60,701 nucleotides of DNA from Lachnospiraceae bacterium UBA3850. Its GTDB lineage: Bacteria; Bacillota; Clostridia; Lachnospirales; Lachnospiraceae. Of this stretch, positions 10,571 through 17,883 are shown one piece after another (within the stretch, counting starts at the first letter, position 1; every line of letters begins with the position of its first letter). Position numbers and translations under genes: made by a program. Location: contig DGHK01000049.1 of NCBI GenBank assembly GCA_002392655.1, positions 1-60,701 of the forward strand. Reading direction: 5' to 3'. Under the pieces are notes generated by a model that saw only the letters and a program-made list of their open reading frames with translations, made no database searches and was not told where the DNA came from.

Positions 10571-10660
10571 AGGTACACGGTACCTTTTCCCGTTTTGGTA
10601 CACGGTACCTTTTGGCATTTTGGTACACGGTACCTTTTTGCCAAAAGGTGCCAGGTACCT
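10571..10660. repeat. REP-like palindromic element (GGTACC family), three half-units
   Basis: GGTACACGGTACCTTTT occurs three times in series and ends in AAAAGGTGCCAGGTACC, so the RNA can fold into a long hairpin. The final bases overlap the TAG stop codon of the Nudix gene (10659-10661). It is the first member of the dispersed family listed at 11911, 13305, 13960, 14590, 14678, 16869, 17783, 18890, 20189, 20874 and 59244. Confidence 0.85.
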
Positions 10661-11258
10661 ATTTTCTGAGTGCGAGTAACCATGCCATTACATGCATTGC
10701 CTGTTTAAATTCACTATTTTTTATCATATTTTCGATTTCGGATGCATCGTATTTTTCGACATTCAGAAATTCCATTGCATCTAATGACTGTCCGGTTTTC
10801 TTTCGGCAATTCTTTGCGACATAAATATATGCAAGGTTGTCCGCTATTGTTGCATTTGATGGAATTGTAATAAGATGCGTCCAATCATCAGATTCATAGC
10901 CTGTTTCCTCAAGCAACTCTCTTTTTGCTGCCGTAAGTGCATCCTCACACTCCGAGCTACCGGGAGCAACTGACTCAGCCTTTTCTCCATATTGCTTTCC
11001 ATCGCTACGTTCAATTCCACCTGCGACAAACTCCGTTGTCACTTCTCGTATTCCCTGGCGAAACTGTCTGACGCAAAGGTATTTGCCTTCCTCGTCGGAT
11101 GCAACTATAACCACATAATCTCTCCTGCTGTAGGTATAATATGGTTCAAATACATTTCCATCCGGAAATCTAAACGCTGATTTTCTGAAGTCGATCCATT
11201 CATCCTGCACGATATGCTCCGTGCTGACTTCTTCCCATATCAAGTCTTTATCCTTCAT
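10659..11258 (-). CDS. Nudix hydrolase, ADP-ribose pyrophosphatase-like (copy 1)
   Basis: This 199-residue Nudix protein probably hydrolyses ADP-ribose or a related nucleoside diphosphate. An N-terminal beta-rich part (IVQDEWIDFRKSAFRFPDG, about residues 15-33) precedes the Nudix box. The box keeps AAKRELLEETGY but has a loop of about 20 residues inserted between FVAGGIE and ECEDAL, so the first Gly-x5-Glu spacing is not canonical. Downstream PSNATIADNLAYIYVA fits the ADP-ribose subgroup. A GGGAG site precedes the ATG. The paralogue at 13346-13945 is the same length and nearly identical. DUF4317 lies directly upstream on the same strand. Confidence 0.85.
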   Translation of the reverse strand: MKDKDLIWEEVSTEHIVQDEWIDFRKSAFRFPDGNVFEPYYTYSRRDYVVIVASDEEGKYLCVRQFRQGIREVTTEFVAGGIERSDGKQYGEKAESVAPGSSECEDALTAAKRELLEETGYESDDWTHLITIPSNATIADNLAYIYVAKNCRKKTGQSLDAMEFLNVEKYDASEIENMIKNSEFKQAMHVMAWLLALRK

Positions 11259-11259
11259 C

Positions 11260-11883
11260 TTACTCTCCCAAAATCTTACTAATCACATTTTCCTGAAGCC
11301 TTTCCGGATCAGCGCTGAAAATGTCAATATAATTCTCATCGCTGCTTCTGTCAACAAAAGCTGGAAAAAGGAACCCAAACTCAGGCTTGCCCGGCTCGTA
11401 CTCGCCCACAAGCGGCGAAACTGCACAAATCAGAAAATCGTAAACCTCCTCGGAATCTTCAAGCCACTCATTGTCAGTACCCTTCCTTGGGACATCGTAG
11501 GAGCCATAAAAGACAAATATGCTATAGCCCGCATCTGCCTTATAATTCTCCCCAATGATTTCATAAAAAATACTAAGTAACGCATCCTCCTTCAGCTCCG
11601 CCTTCTTAATCGCAGAAAGAAGAGGCCACATGCTGTTCTTTCTGGCCTCCCCCAACGGAAATCGATACTCCTTCAGCTGTTCATTTGTCCTTGAAAAAGG
11701 AATCGTCTTGGCAAGCTCCAGATTTCTCTTTGTCTCTGCCTGAGAAAGCTTTCCGAAATGTATATTAAATGTGCCATCCTCGAAACCTTCCTCATCCATA
11801 TACGCCCCCGCAACCCTAGCAAAACAATTGCGAGACGGGCTCATACGTCGAGTCAGTTCCAACATATCATCCCTGTTGATCAT
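11260..11883 (-). CDS. DUF4317 family protein
   Basis: A protein of about 207 residues. The N-terminal pattern MINRDDMLELTRRMSPSRN then CFARVAGAYMD and a later NLELAKTIPFSRTNEQLKEY resemble DUF4317, a family widespread in Clostridia with no known function. No membrane segment or signal peptide is seen. I start at the ATG at 11881-11883, because GAAGGGG lies seven bases before it. The open frame continues upstream through the REP-like element, and those codons (reading YQNGKRYRVP) are repeat sequence, not protein. The gene lies 1 bp upstream of the first Nudix gene and they probably share a transcript. Confidence 0.72.
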   Translation of the reverse strand: MINRDDMLELTRRMSPSRNCFARVAGAYMDEEGFEDGTFNIHFGKLSQAETKRNLELAKTIPFSRTNEQLKEYRFPLGEARKNSMWPLLSAIKKAELKEDALLSIFYEIIGENYKADAGYSIFVFYGSYDVPRKGTDNEWLEDSEEVYDFLICAVSPLVGEYEPGKPEFGFLFPAFVDRSSDENYIDIFSADPERLQENVISKILGE

Positions 11884-11910
11884 AATCATTCCCCTTCCAG
11901 CTACACTTCT

Positions 11911-11975
11911 AGGTACACGGTACCTTTTGCCGTTTTGGTACACGGTACCTTTTCGCCAAAAGGTGCCAGGTACCT
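11911..11975. repeat. REP-like palindromic element (GGTACC family)
   Basis: Two GGTACACGGTACCTTTT units end in AAAAGGTGCCAGGTACC. The right edge overlaps the TAG stop of the nitroreductase gene (11974-11976). It separates that gene from DUF4317 and could act as a terminator hairpin. Confidence 0.85.
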
Positions 11976-12636
11976 ATTTACATTTTTTTCCAGTCTCTGT
12001 TTCAAAGTGATATTTTACGATACCGAGATCTACTTTTGTAAACACACCTTTATTAGGTGTGATGAATACTTCGTCATCGTTTAGTGTGACGTAGAATTTC
12101 TGCTGATTAAGTGCAGTAGGTGCCAGCATCGCAGCAACCATACCATTTTTGAACCAGGTTGGCATATCCTCTTCAGCAACGTTGCAAAGCTTCCTCACTG
12201 GTTTCGATTTATGCTTGGTTCCGTTTGTCTCGCCATAACCCAGTGCGATTACACAAACTATTTTCTCGCCCTTTTCCTTATCGACCTTGCATTTGCCCTT
12301 GCTATAGGTACCGCCTACCCAGCAGGTATTCAGCCCCATGCCCTGCGCTTCAAGAACAATTCTCTCGCCATAATAGCCGCAAAGCTCATCAAGCTTCTCG
12401 TCATTCTTGTTGCCCACCAGTGCCAAATAATTCACTGCATTTTTAAACTTTCCATAATGTGCCAGAAATGTATTAAAGCAGGCTGGATCGTCATAGATCA
12501 CCTGTATATTCAGTCCGCTCTCCTCGTTACATTTGGCAATTATCTCACCGAGCTTCTCGCGGTGCTCCTCGCTGATCGGCTCGTCCTTAAACTGACGCAC
12601 GCTGTGTCTTTCCTTCATCAAATCCCTAATACTCAT
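11974..12636 (-). CDS. Nitroreductase-family flavoprotein (TM1586-like)
   Basis: This 220-residue protein is predicted to bind FMN and use NAD(P)H to reduce small oxidised compounds. RDLMKERHSVRQFKDEPI is the opening nitroreductase motif, with Arg in the FMN phosphate site. ERIVLEAQGMGLNTCWVGG is the central dimer and flavin segment, and VIALGYGE is the last conserved strand. The C-terminal third (about residues 150-220, MVAAMLAPTALNQQKFYVTL) resembles the duplicated form of the family in which one chain carries two half-domains. AGGAG precedes the ATG. Substrate cannot be told from sequence. Confidence 0.82.
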   Translation of the reverse strand: MSIRDLMKERHSVRQFKDEPISEEHREKLGEIIAKCNEESGLNIQVIYDDPACFNTFLAHYGKFKNAVNYLALVGNKNDEKLDELCGYYGERIVLEAQGMGLNTCWVGGTYSKGKCKVDKEKGEKIVCVIALGYGETNGTKHKSKPVRKLCNVAEEDMPTWFKNGMVAAMLAPTALNQQKFYVTLNDDEVFITPNKGVFTKVDLGIVKYHFETETGKKCK

Positions 12637-12648
12637 ACTATCTCCTTT

Positions 12649-13287
12649 TTACTCATACACAAAACCAAATACAAAATCCTCGAGTATTTTGTTGCAGGTG
12701 TCACCGCTCGCCTGCGGATAGGTGATATTTATACACACATATCTATCCCCGAACGCTTTCGCCTTTTGATAATAAACATACCCATTTGCATCAACACCAG
12801 AAAGTATGTAGCCATCTGCTTCCTTCTTATTAAGAGAAAGGTTTTCCTCCCCGTAGCTGTTTACATACATCTCATATTCCTCATCTATAGTCATCGGAAT
12901 ATCAAGCTGCATAGCATCTGTGATTTCCATGTGCATATCAAGATCATAATTCTGCCATTCCTGGACATAATTCAGCGCATATGTTTCCTTGGTAATGTTG
13001 TCGAAGCCATCTGGGACAAAATAATAACCGCCGCGAACCATTTCGAACTTTGTACTAGCAGTAGTTGCAGCTTCTGTAGTTGCTTCAGTGGTTGCCTCAG
13101 TAGTCGCTTCGGTTGTTGCCTCTGCTGTCGACTCTGTCGTTGCCTCTGTTGTCGCTTCTGTGGTTGCCTCTGTTGTTGCTTCGGTAGTTGTCTCCGTAGC
13201 CTCGGTAGTAGATTCAGTCACATCCGCCTTGCCGCAGGCAGTTGCAGACATGAAAAGCAAACACATTAATAAGCTAAGTTTTTTCAT
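12649..13287 (-). CDS. Lipoprotein with TTEA-repeat linker
   Basis: The start is ATG 13285-13287 (MKKLSLLMCLLF). A lipoprotein signal ends in SATAC, so the Cys at about residue 18 should be lipidated and the protein anchored outside the membrane. Residues about 24-77 are a threonine/glutamate linker made of repeated TTEA units, encoded by 12-bp repeats at about 13055-13215. The rest (about 110 residues) is a compact domain without a family I recognise; it starts around KFEMVRGGYYFVPDGF. Frame continuity into the second Nudix gene makes the open frame look longer, but those codons are not part of this gene. Confidence 0.72.
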   Translation of the reverse strand: MKKLSLLMCLLFMSATACGKADVTESTTEATETTTEATTEATTEATTEATTESTAEATTEATTEATTEATTEAATTASTKFEMVRGGYYFVPDGFDNITKETYALNYVQEWQNYDLDMHMEITDAMQLDIPMTIDEEYEMYVNSYGEENLSLNKKEADGYILSGVDANGYVYYQKAKAFGDRYVCINITYPQASGDTCNKILEDFVFGFVYE

Positions 13288-13304
13288 GTTTTCTCCCTTC
13301 ATTC

Positions 13305-13345
13305 CGGTTACACGGTAGCTATTTACGTTTTTTTGTACACGATAT
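13305..13345. repeat. Degenerate REP-like element
   Basis: Two decayed units (GGTTACACGGTAGC and TGTACACGATA) lie between the lipoprotein start and the stop of the second Nudix gene. The palindrome is lost, so this looks like an old copy of the GGTACC family. Confidence 0.55.
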
Positions 13346-13945
13346 TTATCTTCTCTGGGCGAGCAGCCAAGCCATAACATGCATCGCCTGCTTGAATTCT
13401 CCGTCTTCGATAAGCTTCTCGATTTCAGAAGCATCGTACTTTACAACATTCAAAAATTCCATTGCATCTAATGACTGCCCTGTTTTCTTTCGGCAGTTCT
13501 TTGCAACATAAATGTATGCAAGGTTGTCTGCTATTGTAGCATTTGATGGTATCGTTATAAGGTGAGACCAATCGTCAGATTCATAGCCTGTTTCTTCTAA
13601 GAGTTCCCTCTTTGCAGCTGCCAGTGCATCTTCGCACTCCGAGCCATCTGAACTCCCCGACTCTATTTTTTCTCCATATTGTTTTCCATCGCTACGTTCA
13701 ATCCCGCCTGCGACAAACTCTGTTGTCACTTCTCTTATTCCCTGGCGGAACTGTCTGACACACAGGTATTTACCTTCCTCATCGGATGCGACTATGACTA
13801 CGTAATCTCTTCTGCTGTAGGTATAATACGGTTCGAATACATTTCCATCCGGAAATCTGAACGATGACCTTCTGAAATCTATCCACTCGTCCTGCACGAT
13901 ATGCTCTGTGCTGACTTCTTCCCATATCAAGTCTTTATACTTCAT
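13346..13945 (-). CDS. Nudix hydrolase, ADP-ribose pyrophosphatase-like (copy 2)
   Basis: This 199-residue paralogue of the 10659-11258 gene matches over its whole length. Differences cluster in the loop inserted into the Nudix box (ESGSSDGSECEDAL against ESVAPGSSECEDAL) and in the last 40 residues (EKLIEDGEFKQ against ENMIKNSEFKQ). The box AAKRELLEETGY and the PSNATIADNLAYIYVAKN segment are intact, so both copies should be active. GAGGAG precedes the ATG. The duplication encloses the DUF4317, nitroreductase and lipoprotein genes, so unequal crossing-over could delete or amplify them. Confidence 0.85.
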   Translation of the reverse strand: MKYKDLIWEEVSTEHIVQDEWIDFRRSSFRFPDGNVFEPYYTYSRRDYVVIVASDEEGKYLCVRQFRQGIREVTTEFVAGGIERSDGKQYGEKIESGSSDGSECEDALAAAKRELLEETGYESDDWSHLITIPSNATIADNLAYIYVAKNCRKKTGQSLDAMEFLNVVKYDASEIEKLIEDGEFKQAMHVMAWLLAQRR

Positions 13946-13959
13946 GTCAATCTCCTCTT

Positions 13960-13980
13960 GGTTACATGGTACCTTTTGCC
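13960..13980. repeat. Partial REP-like element
   Basis: GGTTACATGGTACCTTTTGCC is one half-unit of the GGTACC family lying just upstream of the second Nudix gene, overlapping its promoter region. The matching palindromic arm is missing. Confidence 0.6.
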
Positions 13981-14100
13981 ATTATATAAATAACGCCTGC
14001 AACCTGATGAAAGCTCCACATTGCCTACGCATTAGAAAAAAGAGTCAAGCAGGTTATCCGGACAAAACCGGACTCACTATGAACAGGCGCTACTATCTAT

Positions 14101-14577
14101 TTATGCTTCATTCACAAGCTTTCCGGTCATATGTTCAATTGTAAGCTCCATACATTGAACTCTTGGAAATGCATTTGTCAGCTCGTGCTGAAGATACTCC
14201 TCATCATCTGTAAATTTCTGACAGAGCTTGGTACAAATCATCCTAGCCTTCTCCTCATCATCCACCAGCTTAACCCTGCCAAAAACTATAACACTGTTTA
14301 TGTTGAGGGACCATTCTCCCTCCTTACGATATCCCTTGTCATACACACAAAAACTGACCTTATCACATGCCTTGATAGCATCAATCTTGTGCCCAACTTT
14401 TGCTCCATGGAAATATATCTTTCCATCTTCTTCGGAATAAAAATGACTGATCGGTATACCGTACGGATATCCATCATCTCCGATCATTGAAAGAACTCCT
14501 CGTGGCTCCTCTTTGAGAATTCGGATACACTCCTCATCTGATATCTGCTGTTTAAAACGTCTCATTTCTCTGAACAT
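14101..14577 (-). CDS. Pyridoxamine 5'-phosphate oxidase-fold flavoprotein (5-nitroimidazole reductase-like)
   Basis: A split-barrel FMN-binding protein of about 158 residues. Key segments are EPRGVLSMIGDDGYPYGIPI (beta-barrel start), KIYFHGAKVGHKIDAIKACD (the motif contacting FMN phosphate) and KVSFCVYDKG, followed by SVIVFGRVKLVDDEEKARMI. This is the pattern of the NimA/PPOX-like group, which reduces small nitro compounds or binds flavin or heme. The start is ATG 14575-14577 with GGAGG seven bases upstream; frame codons further upstream belong to a REP-like element. It sits among the single-gene units of this region and has no evident operon partner. Confidence 0.82.
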   Translation of the reverse strand: MFREMRRFKQQISDEECIRILKEEPRGVLSMIGDDGYPYGIPISHFYSEEDGKIYFHGAKVGHKIDAIKACDKVSFCVYDKGYRKEGEWSLNINSVIVFGRVKLVDDEEKARMICTKLCQKFTDDEEYLQHELTNAFPRVQCMELTIEHMTGKLVNEA

Positions 14578-14589
14578 TTTTCTCCTCCC

Positions 14590-14630
14590 GGGTACACAGT
14601 ACCTTTCCACAAAAAGTTGCTATGTCAGGT
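14590..14630. repeat. Degenerate REP-like element
   Basis: GGTACACAGTACC is followed by a weak copy of the second arm (AAAAAGTTGC). It lies immediately upstream of the ribosome site of the PPOX-fold gene. Next to it (14648-14667) is a small separate hairpin, AACGCT/AGCGTT. Confidence 0.55.
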
Positions 14631-14677
14631 TCTATTATAATTCAAAATAACGCTATAAAAAAGCGTTAAATTAATTG

Positions 14678-14719
14678 ATACCGTGTACCAAACTGTGATT
14701 AATTTGATACACGGTACCG
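14678..14719. repeat. REP-like element with outward palindrome arms
   Basis: GATACCGTGTACC and GATACACGGTACC face each other across 16 bp, forming an imperfect inverted repeat just beyond the stop codon of the vWA-sigma gene. It may act as that gene's terminator. Confidence 0.65.
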
Positions 14720-14722
14720 CTT

Positions 14723-15622
14723 TTACATGACTGCAACCTTGTGTAGTATTTTCTTTGCAATCTGACGAACTCTTCCCGGAGAGGTTCCGAGGATTTTGCT
14801 GGTTTCGGTGACTGAATGCTTTTTGTCTCCTTGAACTCCGAATAATAGCTCCGCCACAGACTTTTCTCTAGTATCCATTGTGCGGTAGATCTCTCTTAAG
14901 TCTTCCATATCTCCGTCACACAAATCGTAATACTCTTTGTCTGATTTTGACAGTCTTTCATACTCTTCGAAGTCTTCTCTCACTTCAGCGATAATTTCAC
15001 CTTCCTCAAACATGTTATTCATATCTGATACACTTGATGCTTTCCTTGCACAGCTTACCATCTTGGACATCACTTCGTAGTTCAGTTCCGTTCCAAGTCT
15101 GTCGCTTTCGTATCTAACAGCTCGACTCCTTCCGACTCCGAATCGATCTGCAACTTCAACAGCGTCAATGTTTGCACCAAGGAAAATGAATTCCCAACCG
15201 TTTTTTTCCTTCTCTTTCTCAATCATGTACTTGATTCTTTTGTAGTCATACATCGTACTTGCATTTTCCATTCCATCCGTCGTAATGATGAAAAGAGTCT
15301 TCTCCGGAACATCCTCGGCGCGGGCATACTTATGCACGTTACCGATGTGATGAATCGCCTTGCCTATCGCATCGAGCAGCGCCGTACAGCCCCTGACGAA
15401 ATACTGATTATCATTCATCGGCTCAACCTTTCCAACCGGTACGCGATCATAAAGCACCTCAGTCTGATCGTTAAAAAGCACTGTTGAGATATATGCCTCT
15501 CCCTCTTCCTTCTGCTGCTTCTCGATCATTGCGTTGAAGCCGCCAATCGTATCTGCCTCGAGCCCTCTCATTGAACCGCTTCTGTCAATTATAAATACAA
15601 CCTCTGTTAATCCCTTACGCAT
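14723..15622 (-). CDS. von Willebrand A-domain protein with a C-terminal sigma-region-4-like HTH
   Basis: A protein of about 299 residues starting at MRKGLTEVVF (ATG 15620-15622, AAAGGAGGG upstream). The vWA fold spans about residues 1-185. The metal site is visible: DRSGSM (residues 13-18), the Thr in RGCTALLDAIG and the Asp in TTDGMEN. About residues 190-245 are charged and helical. The last 50 residues read REKSVAELLFG, then VTETSKILGTSPGRVRQIAK and KILHKV. That is close to sigma-70 region 4 (E...LGVT..RVRQIE.KAL.KL), which binds -35 elements. vWA domains usually bind proteins and tails like this usually bind DNA, so the fusion suggests a regulator or an adaptor on DNA. No signal peptide. 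Confidence 0.75.
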   Translation of the reverse strand: MRKGLTEVVFIIDRSGSMRGLEADTIGGFNAMIEKQQKEEGEAYISTVLFNDQTEVLYDRVPVGKVEPMNDNQYFVRGCTALLDAIGKAIHHIGNVHKYARAEDVPEKTLFIITTDGMENASTMYDYKRIKYMIEKEKEKNGWEFIFLGANIDAVEVADRFGVGRSRAVRYESDRLGTELNYEVMSKMVSCARKASSVSDMNNMFEEGEIIAEVREDFEEYERLSKSDKEYYDLCDGDMEDLREIYRTMDTREKSVAELLFGVQGDKKHSVTETSKILGTSPGRVRQIAKKILHKVAVM

Positions 15623-15671
15623 ATCTTTGCCCTCCTTTTTCTTTGTTGGGCTCATTATATGACAAATGTAT

Positions 15672-15700
15672 AAAAAAACGGTCGCCCTGCAAGCGACCGT
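15672..15700 (-). terminator. Intrinsic terminator after the macrodomain gene
   Basis: ACGGTCGC pairs with GCGACCGT across a seven-base loop and is followed on the minus strand by seven T. It lies 9 bp past the stop of the macrodomain gene and isolates it from the vWA gene. Confidence 0.88.
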
Positions 15701-15709
15701 CCCAAACCC

Positions 15710-16852
15710 TTATGGAATAAAGCATGGCAGCCCGCGTGCTCCGAGCTGAATATCCAGTTCAATCATGTCATAGATCTCATTTTCAATAAAATACGAAAAG
15801 ATAATATCCGTCTTATCACTCGGCGAAAGCGCATACCCCGCACGTGCAAGAAGATCCTTTGTCTCGTCAAGATTGAGATGTGCCCCCACACAAAGACAAA
15901 GCGCCGTAAGCTTCTGCGGATGATAGTCCATATTATTCTTAATCTTCGAAAATGTCTTCTTATCCACAAGAGCACGCTTATAAACCTCGGCATTCTCCAT
16001 GTTCTTTTCCTTGATCAGATAAAGCAGATACTGAGAAAATGTATCCGAGATGTGCTTCATCTTCTCCTCAAGCTCACTTTCAAGCTTGAGAATAGAATCG
16101 TCATAAGTGGAAGCCTCATCAATAGAATCTTCATAACATAATTCTTCTGCACTACTTTCATCTAACCTATTATAATCAACTTGTTTACGCCTCTTCTCAG
16201 AAAATAGCCCCTTCCCTTTTTCAGATCGCCTAGCTGCATTTTGATTAGCCTCTCTCCTAAGAATCCTATCCCTTAATTGCGTGGACTCACTAATACTCTC
16301 CTCCACTCTACATAGCTCATCAACATAATTCTGATCTATGTACTCCTCCAGATCAGGGAACAGTCTTTTTCCGAGATCATGCGCCTTCTCATCAAAAACA
16401 ACAAGATAAATGAGCATATGATTTTCGAGCAGAAATGCATTTATCTCGTCCATTGCAATTCGCAGTCCCTCTTCCTTCGGATAGCCGAAGCTGCCGGTCG
16501 AAATAAGTGGAAACGCAATAGAACGAATGTCCTTTTCCTTCGCAAGCTTAAGACTCTTTCTATAGCATGAGCGAAGCAGGCTTTCCTCTCCTTCGGACCC
16601 ATTGACAAAAAGCGGACTCACTGCGTGAATTATATATCTCGCACGGAGCCTGAATCCAGGCGTGATAAATGCATCGCCCTCAGGAACCTCGCCGATATGC
16701 TCCGTCCTGTAAGCGAGCAGCTCATCATAACCCGCCGCCTTGTAAATCGCCATATCACATCCCGGACCAACCAACGGAAGTGTATTCGCAGTATTTACAA
16801 TCGCTTCCGTATTCATTTTCGTTATATCATTACGAACTATTTTTAGTGGCAT
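15710..16852 (-). CDS. Macrodomain (ADP-ribose-binding) protein with C-terminal HTH-like domain
   Basis: A protein of about 380 residues beginning MPLKIVRNDITKMNTEAIVN (ATG 16850-16852, AGGGAG upstream). Residues about 1-170 are a macrodomain: NTEAIVNTANTLPLVGPGCD, YIIHAVSP and AFPLISTGSFGYP. These are the residues that bind ADP-ribose or O-acetyl-ADP-ribose in the YmdB/MacroD-like group. A basic, probably disordered linker follows (about 190-245). The last 120 residues are helical: FSQYLLYLIKEKNM, KKTFSKIKNN, YHPQKLTALCLCVGAHLNL and LLARAGYALS. They read like an XRE-type HTH in which one helix would contact DNA or another partner. This tail occurs in other Clostridial macrodomain proteins, as I recall. 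Codons upstream of the start belong to a REP-like element. Confidence 0.82.
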   Translation of the reverse strand: MPLKIVRNDITKMNTEAIVNTANTLPLVGPGCDMAIYKAAGYDELLAYRTEHIGEVPEGDAFITPGFRLRARYIIHAVSPLFVNGSEGEESLLRSCYRKSLKLAKEKDIRSIAFPLISTGSFGYPKEEGLRIAMDEINAFLLENHMLIYLVVFDEKAHDLGKRLFPDLEEYIDQNYVDELCRVEESISESTQLRDRILRREANQNAARRSEKGKGLFSEKRRKQVDYNRLDESSAEELCYEDSIDEASTYDDSILKLESELEEKMKHISDTFSQYLLYLIKEKNMENAEVYKRALVDKKTFSKIKNNMDYHPQKLTALCLCVGAHLNLDETKDLLARAGYALSPSDKTDIIFSYFIENEIYDMIELDIQLGARGLPCFIP

Positions 16853-16868
16853 ATGAACTCCCTCTTTA

Positions 16869-16932
16869 GGTACACGGTACCTTTTGCCGTTTTGGTACAC
16901 GGTACCTTTTCGCAAAAAGGCGCCAGGTACAC
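16869..16932. repeat. REP-like palindromic element (GGTACC family)
   Basis: Two GGTACACGGTACCTTTT units end in AAAAAGGCGCCAGGTAC. It lies between the macrodomain ribosome site and the stop of the DUF3737 gene. The DUF3737 reading frame ends as it enters the edge of this element. Confidence 0.85.
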
Positions 16933-17766
16933 TTACCCATTTTGGTACACAACACCTCTCGCATCTTCATCATCCATAATTATCTCACCGACCCGATCAA
17001 CACGAATACTTCCTGACTTCGGATTCTTGATGCTGACTATATCCCCGATCAGTTTAGCATCAACATCAGACTTTTCGAACGAAAGATCTGCATCAAGCAT
17101 TTTGCAATCGATAAGCTTCAGATTTTTACAGTAGCAAAGCGGCTGCGTGCCTTGTATAGTGCAATTCTCAAAGGTAACATTTTCCGAATACCACGCAAGA
17201 TACTCACCCTTTACCAATGAATCCCTAATCGTCACATTCTTCGCATGCCAAAATGCATCCTTCGTGTCAAACTCACAGTCTTCAAATATAGAATCCTCGA
17301 TATACTGAAATGAATACTTTCCCTTCATCCTGACATCTTGGAAGCTTAGCCCCACAGACCTCATCATGAAATACTCACTCTCAGCAGTCGTATCCACCAT
17401 TGATATATCTCTTACATACCATCCGAACTCGGGTGAAATGATATCGCAACTCACTATCTCGATATCAGAGCACTCCCTGAGTCCTTTAATTCCGTGCATC
17501 TTCGTACCTGCTATCCTGACATCCTTCGAATACCAAACCGCAGCCCTGCACTTATCAGTCATCTCGCTATCAACAATCTCCAGATGTGTGTTGTGCCAGA
17601 AAGGATATCTCAGATTAAAATACGAATCTTTTACAAAAACCTCCCTGCTCTCCTTAAGAGCACTCTCTCCATCAGCAGGTCCATCAAAACGACAGTTCTT
17701 AACTATAACTCCATTACTGCCATATAATGCTCTCTCCTCATCAAATATCTCACCAGTATAATTCAT
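16933..17766 (-). CDS. DUF3737 family protein (right-handed beta-helix-like)
   Basis: A protein of about 277 residues starting MNYTGEIFDEERALYGSNG (ATG 17764-17766, GAGGAG upstream). Short repeating blocks such as NCRFDG, DSYFNLRYPFWHN, AAVWYSKDV, FEDCEF, DAFWHAKNVTI, LAWYSENVTFENC and GTQPLCYC give the turn-by-turn pattern of a right-handed beta-helix. That is the DUF3737 type, common in gut Firmicutes and of unknown function. No signal peptide is present, so it is cytoplasmic. The last five codons before TAA (VYQNG) are contributed by the adjoining REP-like element, so the original stop was lost or overwritten. Confidence 0.8.
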   Translation of the reverse strand: MNYTGEIFDEERALYGSNGVIVKNCRFDGPADGESALKESREVFVKDSYFNLRYPFWHNTHLEIVDSEMTDKCRAAVWYSKDVRIAGTKMHGIKGLRECSDIEIVSCDIISPEFGWYVRDISMVDTTAESEYFMMRSVGLSFQDVRMKGKYSFQYIEDSIFEDCEFDTKDAFWHAKNVTIRDSLVKGEYLAWYSENVTFENCTIQGTQPLCYCKNLKLIDCKMLDADLSFEKSDVDAKLIGDIVSIKNPKSGSIRVDRVGEIIMDDEDARGVVYQNG

Positions 17767-17782
17767 CTCGTCTTCTCCTCGT

Positions 17783-17861
17783 AAGTACACGGTACCTTTT
17801 CCCGTTTTGGTACACGGTACCTTTTCGCACGGTACCTTTTCGCAAAAAGGTGCCAGGTACC
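17783..17861. repeat. REP-like palindromic element (GGTACC family), expanded copy
   Basis: It contains GTACACGGTACC twice, a third GGTACC reached through a short internal repeat (TTTTCGCACGGTACC), and the closing AAAAAGGTGCCAGGTACC. The extra internal half-unit shows that copies grow by local duplication. Confidence 0.85.
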
Positions 17862-17883
17862 AAATTATGTAAACTAAAAAGAG

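Noticed and set aside
13088..13318. Plus-strand open frame rich in VASVV repeats
   Set aside because: It is the reverse reading of the TTEA repeats of the lipoprotein gene and has no start signal of its own.
13981..14100. Small RNA between the second Nudix and PPOX-fold genes
   Set aside because: Only one short hairpin (TCCGG/CCGGA) is visible and no promoter or known RNA motif supports it.
16853..16915. Longer start of the macrodomain protein (and similar extensions of the genes at 11.9, 17.8 and 20.9 kb)
   Set aside because: The extra codons read through REP-like elements (for example YQNGKRYRVP), and good ribosome sites precede the inner ATGs.
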